From CBDATG01 sp965200145 (lineage in GTDB: Bacteria > Chloroflexota > Dehalococcoidia > Lucifugimonadales > Lucifugimonadaceae): a DNA stretch of 64,000 nt. Both the position numbers and the translations under genes were made by a program. The stretch lies in NCBI GenBank assembly GCA_965200145.1, contig CBDATG010000002.1, forward strand, positions 372,001 through 436,000, read 5' to 3'. Below, in pieces: positions 8,186 to 16,599 of this stretch; positions within the stretch are counted from its first letter, which is position 1; each line of letters opens with the position of its first letter. Under the pieces are notes generated by a model that had not been told where the DNA came from, made no database searches, and saw nothing but the letters and a program-made list of their open reading frames with translations.

Positions 8186-9238
8186 ATGACTCTCCGAATA
8201 ACGGTTGTGGTGGTCGCTCTTGCGGCCGTCGGGGTGACGATGGTGTGGTTACCGGCGGCGGTACCCGCATCGGGAGACGGCCCAGGAAGCACGGGTGCTC
8301 CAACAGGAGGAACTGCCGCGGGAGGTGGTGGTGGATTAACGACCCCAGGCGATGTCCCGCAGACCAGCGAACTCTGGTCTGCGACTATAGGCGGGACGAC
8401 AACCACAGGCCTGGACACCGACAGCGTCGGCAACATCCTGTACAGAGGCACGAAGCGTTTGATGCAGGTTCCGACAATCACAGGCGAGCGTCGAGCGCAG
8501 GAGGTATGCCAAGGCTTCCCTGAGATTTCGGTTTCACAGGCCGGCGCTTCCAATACCCCGGGAGGTGGCATAAAGCTATGGCTTGATTTCGCGGAATGCG
8601 TGGTGAGAGTCAACGAGCTTACCAGCACAAACATCGGTGTGTTCGCGGCGACGGGCGATGACATGACGATGCCGACAACGTTGGCGTGGCCGACCCGACG
8701 TACCGTTAATGCCTATCCGATAGTCTGGAAGCCGTCTGCGGCCGATGCGTTCGGCCGATCAGACGATCAGATTAATCCGTTCTGGTGGCGGAGTCAATTG
8801 GTCGGTGCGCTTGAGGACAGATTGGCGTTCGACATGACGCGCGTTGAAATCAATCGCCGTTATGGACTAGGAAACCCTTTGCGGGCCCTGGAATTCAGTA
8901 AGGATTGTAGAGCCACCAACGTGTTCCCGAACCACATCGTCTGGATATACGATGAATGCATTGGGAATCAATTAGTCGTCGCCGGTCAGGTGCGGGCATG
9001 GGCTCGTGGCAGATTCCACGCAGTTGTACGGAGCGAAGGAACTTCGCTCAACCGCGATTCTAGGCACACGATTTACCTTCATTTGGAGGGAACCATAAAC
9101 GGCGACGTGACGAAGACCTGCACGTTCAGCCCATATGCCATCCGCCACCTAGAGGCGACTTTTGCTCCGTCTAACGAGCTGTTCAAGCGATACCGTGGAG
9201 GTTACGGCGTCAGAGTTGATTGCTGGCACAGAAATTGA
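8186..9238 (+). CDS. Secreted protein of unknown function
   Basis: This 350-aa protein starts with a clear signal peptide (MTLRITVVVVALAAVGVTMV, cleavage probably after the Ala/Pro-rich AAVPASG). A Gly/Thr/Pro-rich linker (GGTAAGGGGGLTTPGD) follows, then a globular region of about 290 residues with six Cys (EVCQGF, AECVVR, KDCRAT, DECIGN, KTCTF, VDCWHRN) that could form disulfides. There is no lipobox, so it is exported or periplasmic rather than lipid-anchored. I recognise no domain. A GGGGG Shine-Dalgarno-like run lies about 7 nt upstream of the ATG. It precedes the membrane-protein array on the same strand, but a strong hairpin (9332-9360) separates them. Confidence 0.75.
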   Translation: MTLRITVVVVALAAVGVTMVWLPAAVPASGDGPGSTGAPTGGTAAGGGGGLTTPGDVPQTSELWSATIGGTTTTGLDTDSVGNILYRGTKRLMQVPTITGERRAQEVCQGFPEISVSQAGASNTPGGGIKLWLDFAECVVRVNELTSTNIGVFAATGDDMTMPTTLAWPTRRTVNAYPIVWKPSAADAFGRSDDQINPFWWRSQLVGALEDRLAFDMTRVEINRRYGLGNPLRALEFSKDCRATNVFPNHIVWIYDECIGNQLVVAGQVRAWARGRFHAVVRSEGTSLNRDSRHTIYLHLEGTINGDVTKTCTFSPYAIRHLEATFAPSNELFKRYRGGYGVRVDCWHRN

Positions 9239-9331
9239 TACCGATGGGATGATCCGCCATCGCATCACACGGGGTTCGCCCTGACACGTGGTTACATGCT
9301 GACGGCAGGCGTTGAAGTCCATCGTTTTCAA

Positions 9332-9360
9332 GGGTCCGTCGGCACCTCGCCGACGGACCC
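9332..9360. other. Perfect 12-bp hairpin between secreted protein gene and membrane-protein array
   Basis: GGGTCCGTCGGC (9332-9343) and its exact complement GCCGACGGACCC (9349-9360) flank a 5-nt loop. No T-run follows on either strand, so a standard intrinsic terminator is not certain. It may be a U-less terminator for the gene ending at 9238, or an RNA structure in the leader of the gene starting at 9382. Confidence 0.6.
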
Positions 9361-9381
9361 GGCGCGCAAGGGTAAGCCAGC

Positions 9382-10824
9382 ATGATCCTCGCACTCTATG
9401 TGTCGCTCCTGATGGAGTCGATGGTGTTCGTCGTCCTCTTTGCGCCATTTGGCGTGTTGGCGTTAGCAGAAATGGTCCGAGCGGCGCAATCACCAGGAAG
9501 GGAGGGGTTGCCGAGACTGGACCCGCCGAGCCCGAACATGACTCGCTGGCACATCGTCGCCACGATTCTCGCCATCGGGTCTGTTTTGATTCCACTTATT
9601 GAATTGACATTGAACGTCGGAGCGACAAGGTCGTCGCCAGGATTGGCTTTTGGGCTAGCGGAAGCGTCGTTGTGGTTCGCAACGTTGACAGCTCTATTCG
9701 GCCCGATGTATGCGGTACGATTACAACGCCAACGTATGCAAGCTGCGGGGTTGATCGGGTTTGGTCTGAGTTTGTTACCGGTGACCATGTTGATCGTAGC
9801 GACGTTCGATAGGGGCGCCGATTCTGAATTTTTAGTGGCGTTGGCAATTGCAGGGGCGATATTGTTCCCCTTGGGTATCGCTGTGCCGAGGAGCCAAGCC
9901 AAGACACCAATCTTGGCATCGTCATGTGTCGTGATGCTCATTGCTATTTCTGATGTGGTTAGTCCAGGAAACTTTAGCTGGCTCCTGGCAATGCTAGCGA
10001 TGGGATACATCGTCTTTCGCGCTGAGTGGAAGCGCATGTTGGAGTCACGACCGTCGACGGTCAGCGCCAAAGTGCTGTCATCCGCCGAGCATGAGGCTGT
10101 TGCGAACCAGTCGCAACGAACGTGGGGAGCATGGGGCACTTTGACGATTCGAACGGTCTCGTTCATCGTCGTCAACGTCGCGTGTGCAGTCGCCGTATTG
10201 ATCGTCTGGCGCATCGGATTCGGCGGCGACGACTCTGCACCCGCGGCGATATTCGCGTTGATTGGACTAGGGATCGCTGCTAACGGAGCGTTGATGACCA
10301 CGCTGGCTCCGATCCTGCTAGGGCAAACACGGTCAAGCATCGACCACGCCGCCGCATCATTCGTGGTGTTATTGGCAATCGCTACGGTGATGTACCTGGT
10401 TGCTGCACCGCAAGTCGATGGATACGCGTCCGGCACGTCTGCGTATGCTCAACTTTGGAAGCCGGTGTTGGGCACCTTCGCTTGCTTTGGCGCGCTGGTC
10501 ATCGTGTTGACCACTCTGACTGGCAGGCAGCAGCAGATTCGTCCGTTCATGATCGCCGTAGTGCTACCAGCGGCATTCCTGCTACCGTCAGACTCCTTCT
10601 TCACCTTCATCCGCGAAGACACAATGCTCGTGTGGACACAGCGACTGATCGAAGCGGGGATAACCGCAACCATGCTAGGACTCATGTGGTACGTCTTCGG
10701 ACCCGGTCGCAGGACTACGAGCGGACCAACGGACGCGGTACCCCAAGTTGAGCGCGAACCGTCTGCATCGACTGATTCAATCCGATCCGAGTCAACTGGC
10801 AACGCAGTAACGGATGAGCGCTGA
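9382..10824 (+). CDS. Polytopic membrane protein, tandem paralogue 1 of 4
   Basis: This 480-aa protein is mostly hydrophobic, with about 12-13 predicted transmembrane segments and a polar C-terminal tail of about 35 residues. Landmarks shared with the next two genes are GPMYAVRL (after segment 3), a YIVFRAEWK-like motif (after segment 7), the RSSIDHAAASFVV region, LPSDSFFTF, and MWYVFGPGRRT at the end of the last helix. I do not recognise the family; the fold size would suit a transporter, but there are no signature motifs of MFS, ABC or RND proteins. Its upstream region carries AGGGTAAGCCAGC, repeated before paralogue 2. The four genes are colinear and probably one operon. Confidence 0.8.
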   Translation: MILALYVSLLMESMVFVVLFAPFGVLALAEMVRAAQSPGREGLPRLDPPSPNMTRWHIVATILAIGSVLIPLIELTLNVGATRSSPGLAFGLAEASLWFATLTALFGPMYAVRLQRQRMQAAGLIGFGLSLLPVTMLIVATFDRGADSEFLVALAIAGAILFPLGIAVPRSQAKTPILASSCVVMLIAISDVVSPGNFSWLLAMLAMGYIVFRAEWKRMLESRPSTVSAKVLSSAEHEAVANQSQRTWGAWGTLTIRTVSFIVVNVACAVAVLIVWRIGFGGDDSAPAAIFALIGLGIAANGALMTTLAPILLGQTRSSIDHAAASFVVLLAIATVMYLVAAPQVDGYASGTSAYAQLWKPVLGTFACFGALVIVLTTLTGRQQQIRPFMIAVVLPAAFLLPSDSFFTFIREDTMLVWTQRLIEAGITATMLGLMWYVFGPGRRTTSGPTDAVPQVEREPSASTDSIRSESTGNAVTDER

Positions 10825-10891
10825 TAGCAACGAGCGAACGACATCAGCTCGTCGGTGTGTCGATTAGCGGTTGCGCCGAGGGTAAGCCAGC

Positions 10892-12328
10892 ATGAGCATC
10901 CTGATATATCTGTTGTTACTGGCCGAGTCCGCGTTGTTTATCATTCTGTTCCTGCCTTTCGGTGTTTTGGCGTACGCCGAGATCGCACGAAGAGAACCGT
11001 GGCAGGCAGATCGAGTCCTCACTGGAGCCGACCAGCCCGGCGCAAGGATGACGCGCTGGCACATCGTCGCCGCGATTTTCGTCATCCTTTCGGCCACGAT
11101 TATTCCGATTCGACACATCGTTGGCCTCGCCAGCAGTGGATCGCTCGCGGTAACGGAACTGCCGCCTGTTTTGGATTTGTCGCTGATTGAAGTTTCATTG
11201 TGGCTCGTCACGTTGTCTGCTCTGTATGGCCCGATGTATGCGGTGCGTTTGCACAGCCAAGGTGTACATGGCGCGGTGTTGATCGGGCTCGGCCTGTGTC
11301 TGTTTCCCGCAACCCTTCTGGCCGTTACGTCGTTGGAGCTAGTGCCCGGCCCCGTGTCTGCTCTCGCGTTCGGAGTCGTGGGCACTATCTTGTTCCCATT
11401 GGGTACAGTCGTGCCTGGACGCAGGGTCAGGACAGTGGCATTGACATCTGCCTGCGTCATGATGCTCATCGCTCTATCTGATTTTGCCAGCCCAGCAAAT
11501 CCGGTCTGGCTCTTAGCCGCCATCGCGATGGGATACACAGTTTTCCGCGCGGAGTCGAAGCCTCTGTTCATGGCACACCTCGCGAAGATGCGTGCCGCTG
11601 GAAGGTCTGTGTTGACACTTCCAAAGCGAGCTCCATGGAAAAACTCGAAACGCCGAACAGTCTTGTTCCTGGTTGTCAATGTGGCATGTGTGTTGGCATT
11701 GTTGCTGACATGGCTCATAGGCTTCGGCCCGGAAGAGTCACCTCCAGCGTCGGTGTTCGCGGTTGCAGCTATGTCGATCGCGGCTGGAGGAGCGTTGTTG
11801 ACCGCACTGGCGCCGACGGCGTTCGGACACTCACGGTCGGAGATTGACCACGCCGCGACGACGTTTGTCGTAGTGTTGGCAGCAGCTTCTGTAGTGCATC
11901 TGTCCGCGGCACCTCGGGTAGAAGGATGGGTGTTCGGTGACTCCCAGTTGGCTCAACTTTGGAAGCCCGTCCTGGCGGTCTGCGCCGTCGGAGGCGCGCT
12001 GGCGATCGCGTATGTCACTTTGTCAGGCTGGTTGCTCCAGATCCGTCCGCTCATGATCGCCATAGTGCTACCTGCGGCGTCGTTGCTCCCGTCGGATTCT
12101 TTCTTCACATTCCTACCCGAAGACCCACTAATCTTGTGGGACCTACGCCTGATCGAAACGGGGATTACCGTAATCATGCTCGCCATCATGTGGTACGTGT
12201 TCGGTCCCGGACGAAGGACTGCGAGCGGGTCCACGGGCGCGACACACCAAGTTGAGAGTGAATCATCTGCATCGACCGACTTAACCCGAATCGAGTCGAC
12301 TGCCAACACCGTAACTGATGCGCGCTGA
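10892..12328 (+). CDS. Polytopic membrane protein, tandem paralogue 2 of 4
   Basis: This 478-aa paralogue of the gene at 9382 keeps the same order of landmarks: GPMYAVRLHSQ, NPVWLLAAIAMGYTVFRAES, SEIDHAATTFVVVLAA, LPSDSFFTFLPED and IMWYVFGPGRRTAS. The C-terminal polar tail (HQVESESSASTDL) is closely similar to that of paralogue 1 (PQVEREPSASTDS), so these two are probably the most recent duplicates. The start follows AGGGTAAGCCAGC, the same leader as in paralogue 1. The function is unknown; it is an inner-membrane protein by hydropathy. Confidence 0.8.
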   Translation: MSILIYLLLLAESALFIILFLPFGVLAYAEIARREPWQADRVLTGADQPGARMTRWHIVAAIFVILSATIIPIRHIVGLASSGSLAVTELPPVLDLSLIEVSLWLVTLSALYGPMYAVRLHSQGVHGAVLIGLGLCLFPATLLAVTSLELVPGPVSALAFGVVGTILFPLGTVVPGRRVRTVALTSACVMMLIALSDFASPANPVWLLAAIAMGYTVFRAESKPLFMAHLAKMRAAGRSVLTLPKRAPWKNSKRRTVLFLVVNVACVLALLLTWLIGFGPEESPPASVFAVAAMSIAAGGALLTALAPTAFGHSRSEIDHAATTFVVVLAAASVVHLSAAPRVEGWVFGDSQLAQLWKPVLAVCAVGGALAIAYVTLSGWLLQIRPLMIAIVLPAASLLPSDSFFTFLPEDPLILWDLRLIETGITVIMLAIMWYVFGPGRRTASGSTGATHQVESESSASTDLTRIESTANTVTDAR

Positions 12329-12379
12329 CAACAGGCAGACAGCACTCGCTAGTCGATGTTTCTCTGAGGCGTAGACCAA

Positions 12380-13858
12380 ATGTTCTTCGTTTTAGCTTTC
12401 CTGTTCATCGCTGAGTGGTTCGGGATCATCGTGCTGGTCGTGCTATTCGGCGCGCTGGGATTTATAGAGATGGCGAGGACGGACCGATCGACGAGGAAGC
12501 GCGCCCTTCCCAGTCCAGACGCGCCCAGGCCTGACGAGGCGCGGTGGTATCCGGCCATTGAGAAGCGCGCCCCTCAGAGGTCAGACATGCCCAACCCGCG
12601 CATGACGCGCTGGCACGTCATCGCCGCGGCACTCATGATCGGCTCTGTTTTGATGCCCTCATTCCAGTTGGCGTGCAATTTAACCGCTTCCGAGACTTGC
12701 CTTACCGAGTTAGGTGGACCGTTGGAGTTATTCGGTTTCGCCTTCACAGAAGTGTTTCTGTGGTCGATAACTCTGCCAGCTCTGTATGGACCGATGTACG
12801 CGGTGCGTTTGCATCGCAATCGTTTTCGCGCGCCTGAGCTAATCGGTCTCGGCTTATGTCTGTTGCCTGTAACACTCTTGGTGATTACCTCGTTCGAACT
12901 TGGAATTGACCCCGAATCAACGCTCGCGGTCGGGATAGCGGGTGTAATCCTGTTTCCTTTGGGCCTCGCGTTGCCGGGACGAATGGTAAAGGCGCTAGTC
13001 TTGACGACAGCGTGCATCGCGATGCTCGTCGCTCTGTCCGATTTCGTCGGACCGGCAAACCCCGTCTGGCTCCTGGCCGCTATCGCGATGGGTTACACAG
13101 TCTTCCGCGCTGAGTGGAAGCACTTGGTAGAGGCATCGCGTGCAAGCGATCAACTTCCAGCACCAGTTGTCACCGCACCTGATGCAGGAGAGGAATCGAA
13201 GCAAGCTGAATTGAGCAATGCAGCACGAACGTTCACATTCGTTGCGGTGAACATCGCGTGTGTAGTCGCGTTATGGCTAGTATGGCGCGTCGGATTTGGT
13301 GCCGACGAGTCTGCCCCAGCGGCGGTTTCCGCGTTGGCCGGGCTTGCGACCGCGGCGTGCGGAGCATTGTTGACGATGCCGGTGCCGCCGGCATTTGGAC
13401 GCCCTCGGTTGGATGTTGACCACGCTGCCGCGACATTCGTCGTGGTGTTGGTGGCCGCTACCGTGTTGCACCTAATTTCCACCCCGCCAGTCATGGTTGA
13501 TAGCTACTTTGGCATGTCAACGGGTTGGAAACCGGTCTTGGGTACCTTCACTTGCATCGGCGCATTGGCGATAGCGTTGACCACGCTGACTGGCAGGGAG
13601 CGACAGATCCGTCCGTTCATGATGGGAATCATCCTGCCGGCCGCTTTCCTGCTACCATCAGACTCATTCTTCACCTTCTTGCTCCGTGAAGACACATTGC
13701 TCGTCTGGAGCCAACGACTGCTTGAAGCCGCGATTACTGCAACCATCCTCGCCATCATGTGGTACGTATTCGGACCAGGGCGTCGGCGGGCGTTGAAGCG
13801 AAGCGCGGAAATGCTGGACGGCGCCCGCGACGGCGAGGTCGTTGTCCACCCAAACTGA
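12380..13858 (+). CDS. Polytopic membrane protein, tandem paralogue 3 of 4
   Basis: This 492-aa paralogue has GPMYAVRLHRN, NPVWLLAAIAMGYTVFRAEWK, LDVDHAAATFVVVL, LPSDSFFTFLLRED and MWYVFGPGRRR. After the first transmembrane segment there is a longer polar insertion than in the other copies, containing an internally repeated element (KRALPSPDAPRPDEARW then KRAPQRSDMPNPRMTRW), as if about 18 residues were duplicated. The intervening region (residues ~255-272) is Pro/Glu-rich and variable. The stop at 13858 lies 10 nt before the preferred start of paralogue 4. Confidence 0.8.
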   Translation: MFFVLAFLFIAEWFGIIVLVVLFGALGFIEMARTDRSTRKRALPSPDAPRPDEARWYPAIEKRAPQRSDMPNPRMTRWHVIAAALMIGSVLMPSFQLACNLTASETCLTELGGPLELFGFAFTEVFLWSITLPALYGPMYAVRLHRNRFRAPELIGLGLCLLPVTLLVITSFELGIDPESTLAVGIAGVILFPLGLALPGRMVKALVLTTACIAMLVALSDFVGPANPVWLLAAIAMGYTVFRAEWKHLVEASRASDQLPAPVVTAPDAGEESKQAELSNAARTFTFVAVNIACVVALWLVWRVGFGADESAPAAVSALAGLATAACGALLTMPVPPAFGRPRLDVDHAAATFVVVLVAATVLHLISTPPVMVDSYFGMSTGWKPVLGTFTCIGALAIALTTLTGRERQIRPFMMGIILPAAFLLPSDSFFTFLLREDTLLVWSQRLLEAAITATILAIMWYVFGPGRRRALKRSAEMLDGARDGEVVVHPN

Positions 13859-13868
13859 TGAGCACGCA

Positions 13869-15299
13869 ATGTGGTTAATCTTCGATCCGCTTGCAATGTC
13901 CTTCGTCGGCTTGCTGGCGATTCAGTCGATGGCGTTCGTTGTGCTCTGGCTGCCGTTTGGCATCGTGACGGTTGCGCAACTGGTCAGTGCGGCAAGTTCG
14001 CCAGGAAAGGAAGGTCTACCGAACTGGCAATACTCACTCGGTAACGTGAAGCGTTGGCATATCGCCGCGGTGTGCCTAGTGGCGTGCACGGCATTAGTAT
14101 CCGGAGTCCGGTACGCGATCACCTCTGATACCGCGGTCAGCAGCTTAGCCTCTGCGGTTGACGCGGGACTACCCATCGATTTTGTGTTGACGGAGGCACT
14201 CCTTTGGCTCGTTGTGGGGTCCGCTGTCTACAGCTTCTTCTATCTTGGTCGGTTGCACCAGAACGGCGTGCGGCACGCGGAGTTCCTCTGGTTCGGAATC
14301 TGCGTGATACCGGCAACCGTTTTCGCGCTCTTTACATTCACTCCAGGCGAATTCCTGTTCGATTCGACTTCGAATGCAGGAGGTTTCGACGGTATACCAG
14401 TGGTAGGTGCAGCGGGGATCGCCTCATATCTTCTAGCAGTTTTGATACCGCGAGGCGTGCTCAAGGTGTGCATCTGGATTTTGTCTTGCGGCGCGATATT
14501 GGTTGCCCTCTCTTACATCGTTGGACCGTGGCACCCCGTCTGGCTGTTCGCCATGATCGCAGCAGGCTACGCGACGTATCGGATCGAGTGGAAGGCTGCA
14601 TTGCGGGCATGCCCAACCAGTGCTTACGCCAAGGGCCGCGGAGACTTCGGAACAGACCCGCAACATGCGACGGAGGCTAGTAGTGAGTCCCCCACGACTG
14701 TTCGGCGAACTGTCGTATTTCTGGCCGTGTTAACCGTCGGTATGTCGGTGTTGGTGCTCGTCGCAGGCAATGGACCAATACTGAACGGGACAGTTCCGGC
14801 GGTGTTCGTCGCGCTGTTGTCGCTGACCATCGCGGCGATGGGCGCAGCCGCCACGCTGATCGCATCAACCGCCCTAGGAGTGCGAGGCTCCCGCATCGAC
14901 GATGCCGCGTCCACATTCGTGGTGCTGTTGGCGGTTGCATCCATCATTTACCTGATCGGTGCACCGGAGGTTGAGGGAGTCATGTTCGGCACCTCCGCTT
15001 CGGCCCAGTTCTGGAAGCCCGTGTTGGGATCCTTCGCGGGTCTCGGGGCGAGTGTCGTCGCGTACACCACGTTGACTGGAAAGGCGCGCCAAGTACGACC
15101 GTTCATGGTGGCAACGGTTATTCCAGCCGCGTTCGTGCTGCCGTCCGCGGGGCTCTTCGCATTCGTTCCGGACGACCCCGCCACGGCGTGGTTAGAACGA
15201 GCGATCGAGGCAGGCATCACAATGGCGATGCTGTCGCTGATGTGGTATGTGTTCGGACCCGGCCGTAGGCGCGTTGTGCGACAGCCTAGACACCCTTGA
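13869..15299 (+). CDS. Polytopic membrane protein, tandem paralogue 4 of 4 (divergent)
   Basis: This is the most divergent copy (476 aa). The GPMYAVRL element is replaced by YSFFYLGRLHQ, and LPSDSFFTF by LPSAGLFAF, while SRIDDAASTFVVLLAVAS and LMWYVFGPGRRR are kept. The start is uncertain: ATG 13869 aligns best with the other copies, while a TTG at 13842 would overlap paralogue 3. No good Shine-Dalgarno sequence is seen, so expression may depend on coupling to the preceding gene. The divergence suggests functional specialisation of the four copies, for example as subunits of a hetero-oligomer. That is inference. Confidence 0.75.
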   Translation: MWLIFDPLAMSFVGLLAIQSMAFVVLWLPFGIVTVAQLVSAASSPGKEGLPNWQYSLGNVKRWHIAAVCLVACTALVSGVRYAITSDTAVSSLASAVDAGLPIDFVLTEALLWLVVGSAVYSFFYLGRLHQNGVRHAEFLWFGICVIPATVFALFTFTPGEFLFDSTSNAGGFDGIPVVGAAGIASYLLAVLIPRGVLKVCIWILSCGAILVALSYIVGPWHPVWLFAMIAAGYATYRIEWKAALRACPTSAYAKGRGDFGTDPQHATEASSESPTTVRRTVVFLAVLTVGMSVLVLVAGNGPILNGTVPAVFVALLSLTIAAMGAAATLIASTALGVRGSRIDDAASTFVVLLAVASIIYLIGAPEVEGVMFGTSASAQFWKPVLGSFAGLGASVVAYTTLTGKARQVRPFMVATVIPAAFVLPSAGLFAFVPDDPATAWLERAIEAGITMAMLSLMWYVFGPGRRRVVRQPRHP

Positions 15300-15342
15300 A
15301 CGCCTGGCGGCAGTGAGACCAAGAGACGCGGCGGTTGATAAT

Positions 15343-15543
15343 CTAGCGGTTCGGGTGAGGTGCGGGACGCTCGGGTTCCGGTTTGCCTGTCATGCGCGCC
15401 TCTTGGAGCTCGTCTAGGTACCGTTCCCACCGGGCACGCTCGCAACGAATGCCTTCCTCGATACCCTCTTCGCGTCCTTCTTGACGCCCCTCCTGATGAC
15501 CGAGCTTGTACCTGTAGTTGAGATATACGTCTGCGAAGACCAG
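15343..15543 (-). pseudogene. Third, start-less copy of the small coiled C-terminal domain
   Basis: The reverse strand is open from a CTG at 15543 to TAG at 15343. It encodes VFADVYLNYRYKLGHQEGRQ, then a Glu/Gly/Arg repeat (EEGIEEGIRCE), then RARWERYLDELQEAR and a Pro-rich end. This matches copies at 15640-15828 and 15925-16125. Where copy 2 has ATG, this copy has CTG, so translation is doubtful. The Shine-Dalgarno-like AAGGGG upstream is kept. It is probably a decaying duplicate. Confidence 0.7.
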
Positions 15544-15639
15544 CTGGAAACCCCTTGGTTATCGTTGCTGCCAGCGGAAAGAGTGCCGCCCATGTTTGAC
15601 CAACATCTGCGAACGCTTCATGCGCGGAGTTTCGCCGTG

Positions 15640-15828
15640 TTACCTGTTCGCCGACACGTTGTCGTGTGCCCTCGGGCGTTCAGGTTCCGGTTTCCCTGTC
15701 TCGCGCGCCTCTTGGAGCTCGTCTAGGTACCGTTCCCACCGGGCACGCTCGCGGCGGATGCCTTCCTCGCGTCCTTCTTGACGACCGAGCTTGTACCTGT
15801 AGTTGAGATATACGTCTGCGAAGACCAT
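15640..15828 (-). CDS. 62-aa soluble duplicate of the small membrane protein's C-terminal domain
   Basis: The start MVFADVYLNYRYKLGRQEGR continues with a charged helix (EEGIRRERARWERYLDELQE) and ends PEPERPRAHDNVSANR. It is nearly the same as residues ~81-146 of the protein at 15925-16365 but lacks both transmembrane segments, so it would be a free, highly charged, helical peptide. AAGGGG lies 7-8 nt upstream of the ATG, so translation is plausible. If made, it might compete with or assemble onto the membrane-bound form. That is inference; it may equally be a non-functional remnant of tandem duplication. Confidence 0.5.
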   Translation of the reverse strand: MVFADVYLNYRYKLGRQEGREEGIRRERARWERYLDELQEARETGKPEPERPRAHDNVSANR

Positions 15829-15924
15829 CTGGAAACCCCTTGGTTATCGCTGTTGCCGGCGGGAAGTGTGCCGCTCGTGTTCAACCAACATCCGGGAACG
15901 CTTCATGCGCGGAGTTTCGCCGTG

Positions 15925-16365
15925 TTACCTGTTTGCCGACCCGTTGTTGTGGTCCCTTGGGCGTTCAGGATCCGGTTTCCCTGTCATGCGCGCCTCTTCG
16001 AGCTCATGCACGTATCGTTCCCACCGGGCGCGCTCCCAGCTGATCCCTTCCTCGCGTCCTTCTTCACGCCCTTCATGACGCCCGAGCTTGTACCTGTAGT
16101 TGAGATATTTGTCTGCGAATACCATTGGTACCTCCACGATCAGCATGCTTACGCCAGCGGATACCACCAGCAACGGTGCCCAGGCGATGCCGACATCAAC
16201 CGCTTGACTCACTATGTTAACAGATTCCGCCGTTGTTGTCGCATTCAAAATCAACAACACCAGCCAGATCAACGACTGCGAAGCGAATAACCAGAGATAT
16301 GCGGCAGACCATCGCTCCGGAACTGACCAGAGCGAAGTGCGACCGAGATGCGAGTCATCTTTCAT
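15925..16365 (-). CDS. Small two-helix membrane protein with charged C-terminal coil
   Basis: This 146-aa protein has two predicted transmembrane helices (AAYLWLFASQSLIWLVLLIL, residues ~22-41, and VGIAWAPLLVVSAGVSMLIV, ~58-77). A hydrophilic helix follows (YLNYRYKLGRHEGREEGREE), then WERARWERYVHELEEAR and a Pro/Arg-rich end. I do not recognise a named family. The EGREEG repeats vary in number between the three copies of this domain in the region. The gene is preceded by an AT-rich stretch with two palindromes (16405-16421 and 16434-16451) that could hold its promoter and operator. Confidence 0.7.
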   Translation of the reverse strand: MKDDSHLGRTSLWSVPERWSAAYLWLFASQSLIWLVLLILNATTTAESVNIVSQAVDVGIAWAPLLVVSAGVSMLIVEVPMVFADKYLNYRYKLGRHEGREEGREEGISWERARWERYVHELEEARMTGKPDPERPRDHNNGSANR

Positions 16366-16404
16366 GTGGTGAGCAGATGGTTGGCCTTCGTAGACAAGTC
16401 AACT

Positions 16405-16421
16405 TCTGTTACTATAACAGA
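16405..16421. promoter_or_regulatory. Inverted repeat, candidate operator (TCTGTTA-CTA-TAACAGA)
   Basis: Two exact 7-bp arms are separated by 3 nt, 40-56 nt upstream of the ATG of the small membrane protein (16365, reverse strand). Its size suits a dimeric repressor site. No regulator gene is adjacent. Confidence 0.5.
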
Positions 16422-16433
16422 AATTCCGAATTA

Positions 16434-16451
16434 TTGCAATATATATTGCAA
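16434..16451. promoter_or_regulatory. 18-bp perfect palindrome TTGCAATATATATTGCAA
   Basis: This is an uninterrupted AT-rich palindrome, 69-86 nt upstream of the start at 16365 and 13 bp from the previous inverted repeat, in an otherwise GC-rich genome. The pair could be two sites for one or two regulators of the minus-strand gene. The TATAT core could also serve as a promoter element. Confidence 0.5.
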
Positions 16452-16599
16452 AATCCGAAGTCATCTTCAATCAGCTGACGCGGGGTGCGACACCACACTC
16501 CCGATCGTCAACGACCACTGGAACGGGTAGACGGGGTTGCTACGCTTTATGTGAGACGGCGGCGGCGGCCATAACACAGCACAACGCCGATGGTAGCGG

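Larger units (their letters stand above)
15343..16125 (-). repeat. Tandem triplication of a ~285-297-bp unit
   Basis: The sequence GTCTGCGAA (within the coding start of each copy) recurs at 15529, 15814 and 16111, spacings of 285 and 297 nt. The unit includes the coding part of the charged domain plus about 95 nt of downstream sequence (containing GGCGAAACTCCGCGCATGAA on the reverse strand), also repeated after copies 1 and 2. The transmembrane-coding part was not copied. Confidence 0.85.

Noticed and set aside
9396..10436. 346-aa reverse-strand frame
   Set aside because: Shadow of membrane paralogue 1; lacks a ribosome site, and the plus-strand frame is supported by three paralogues.
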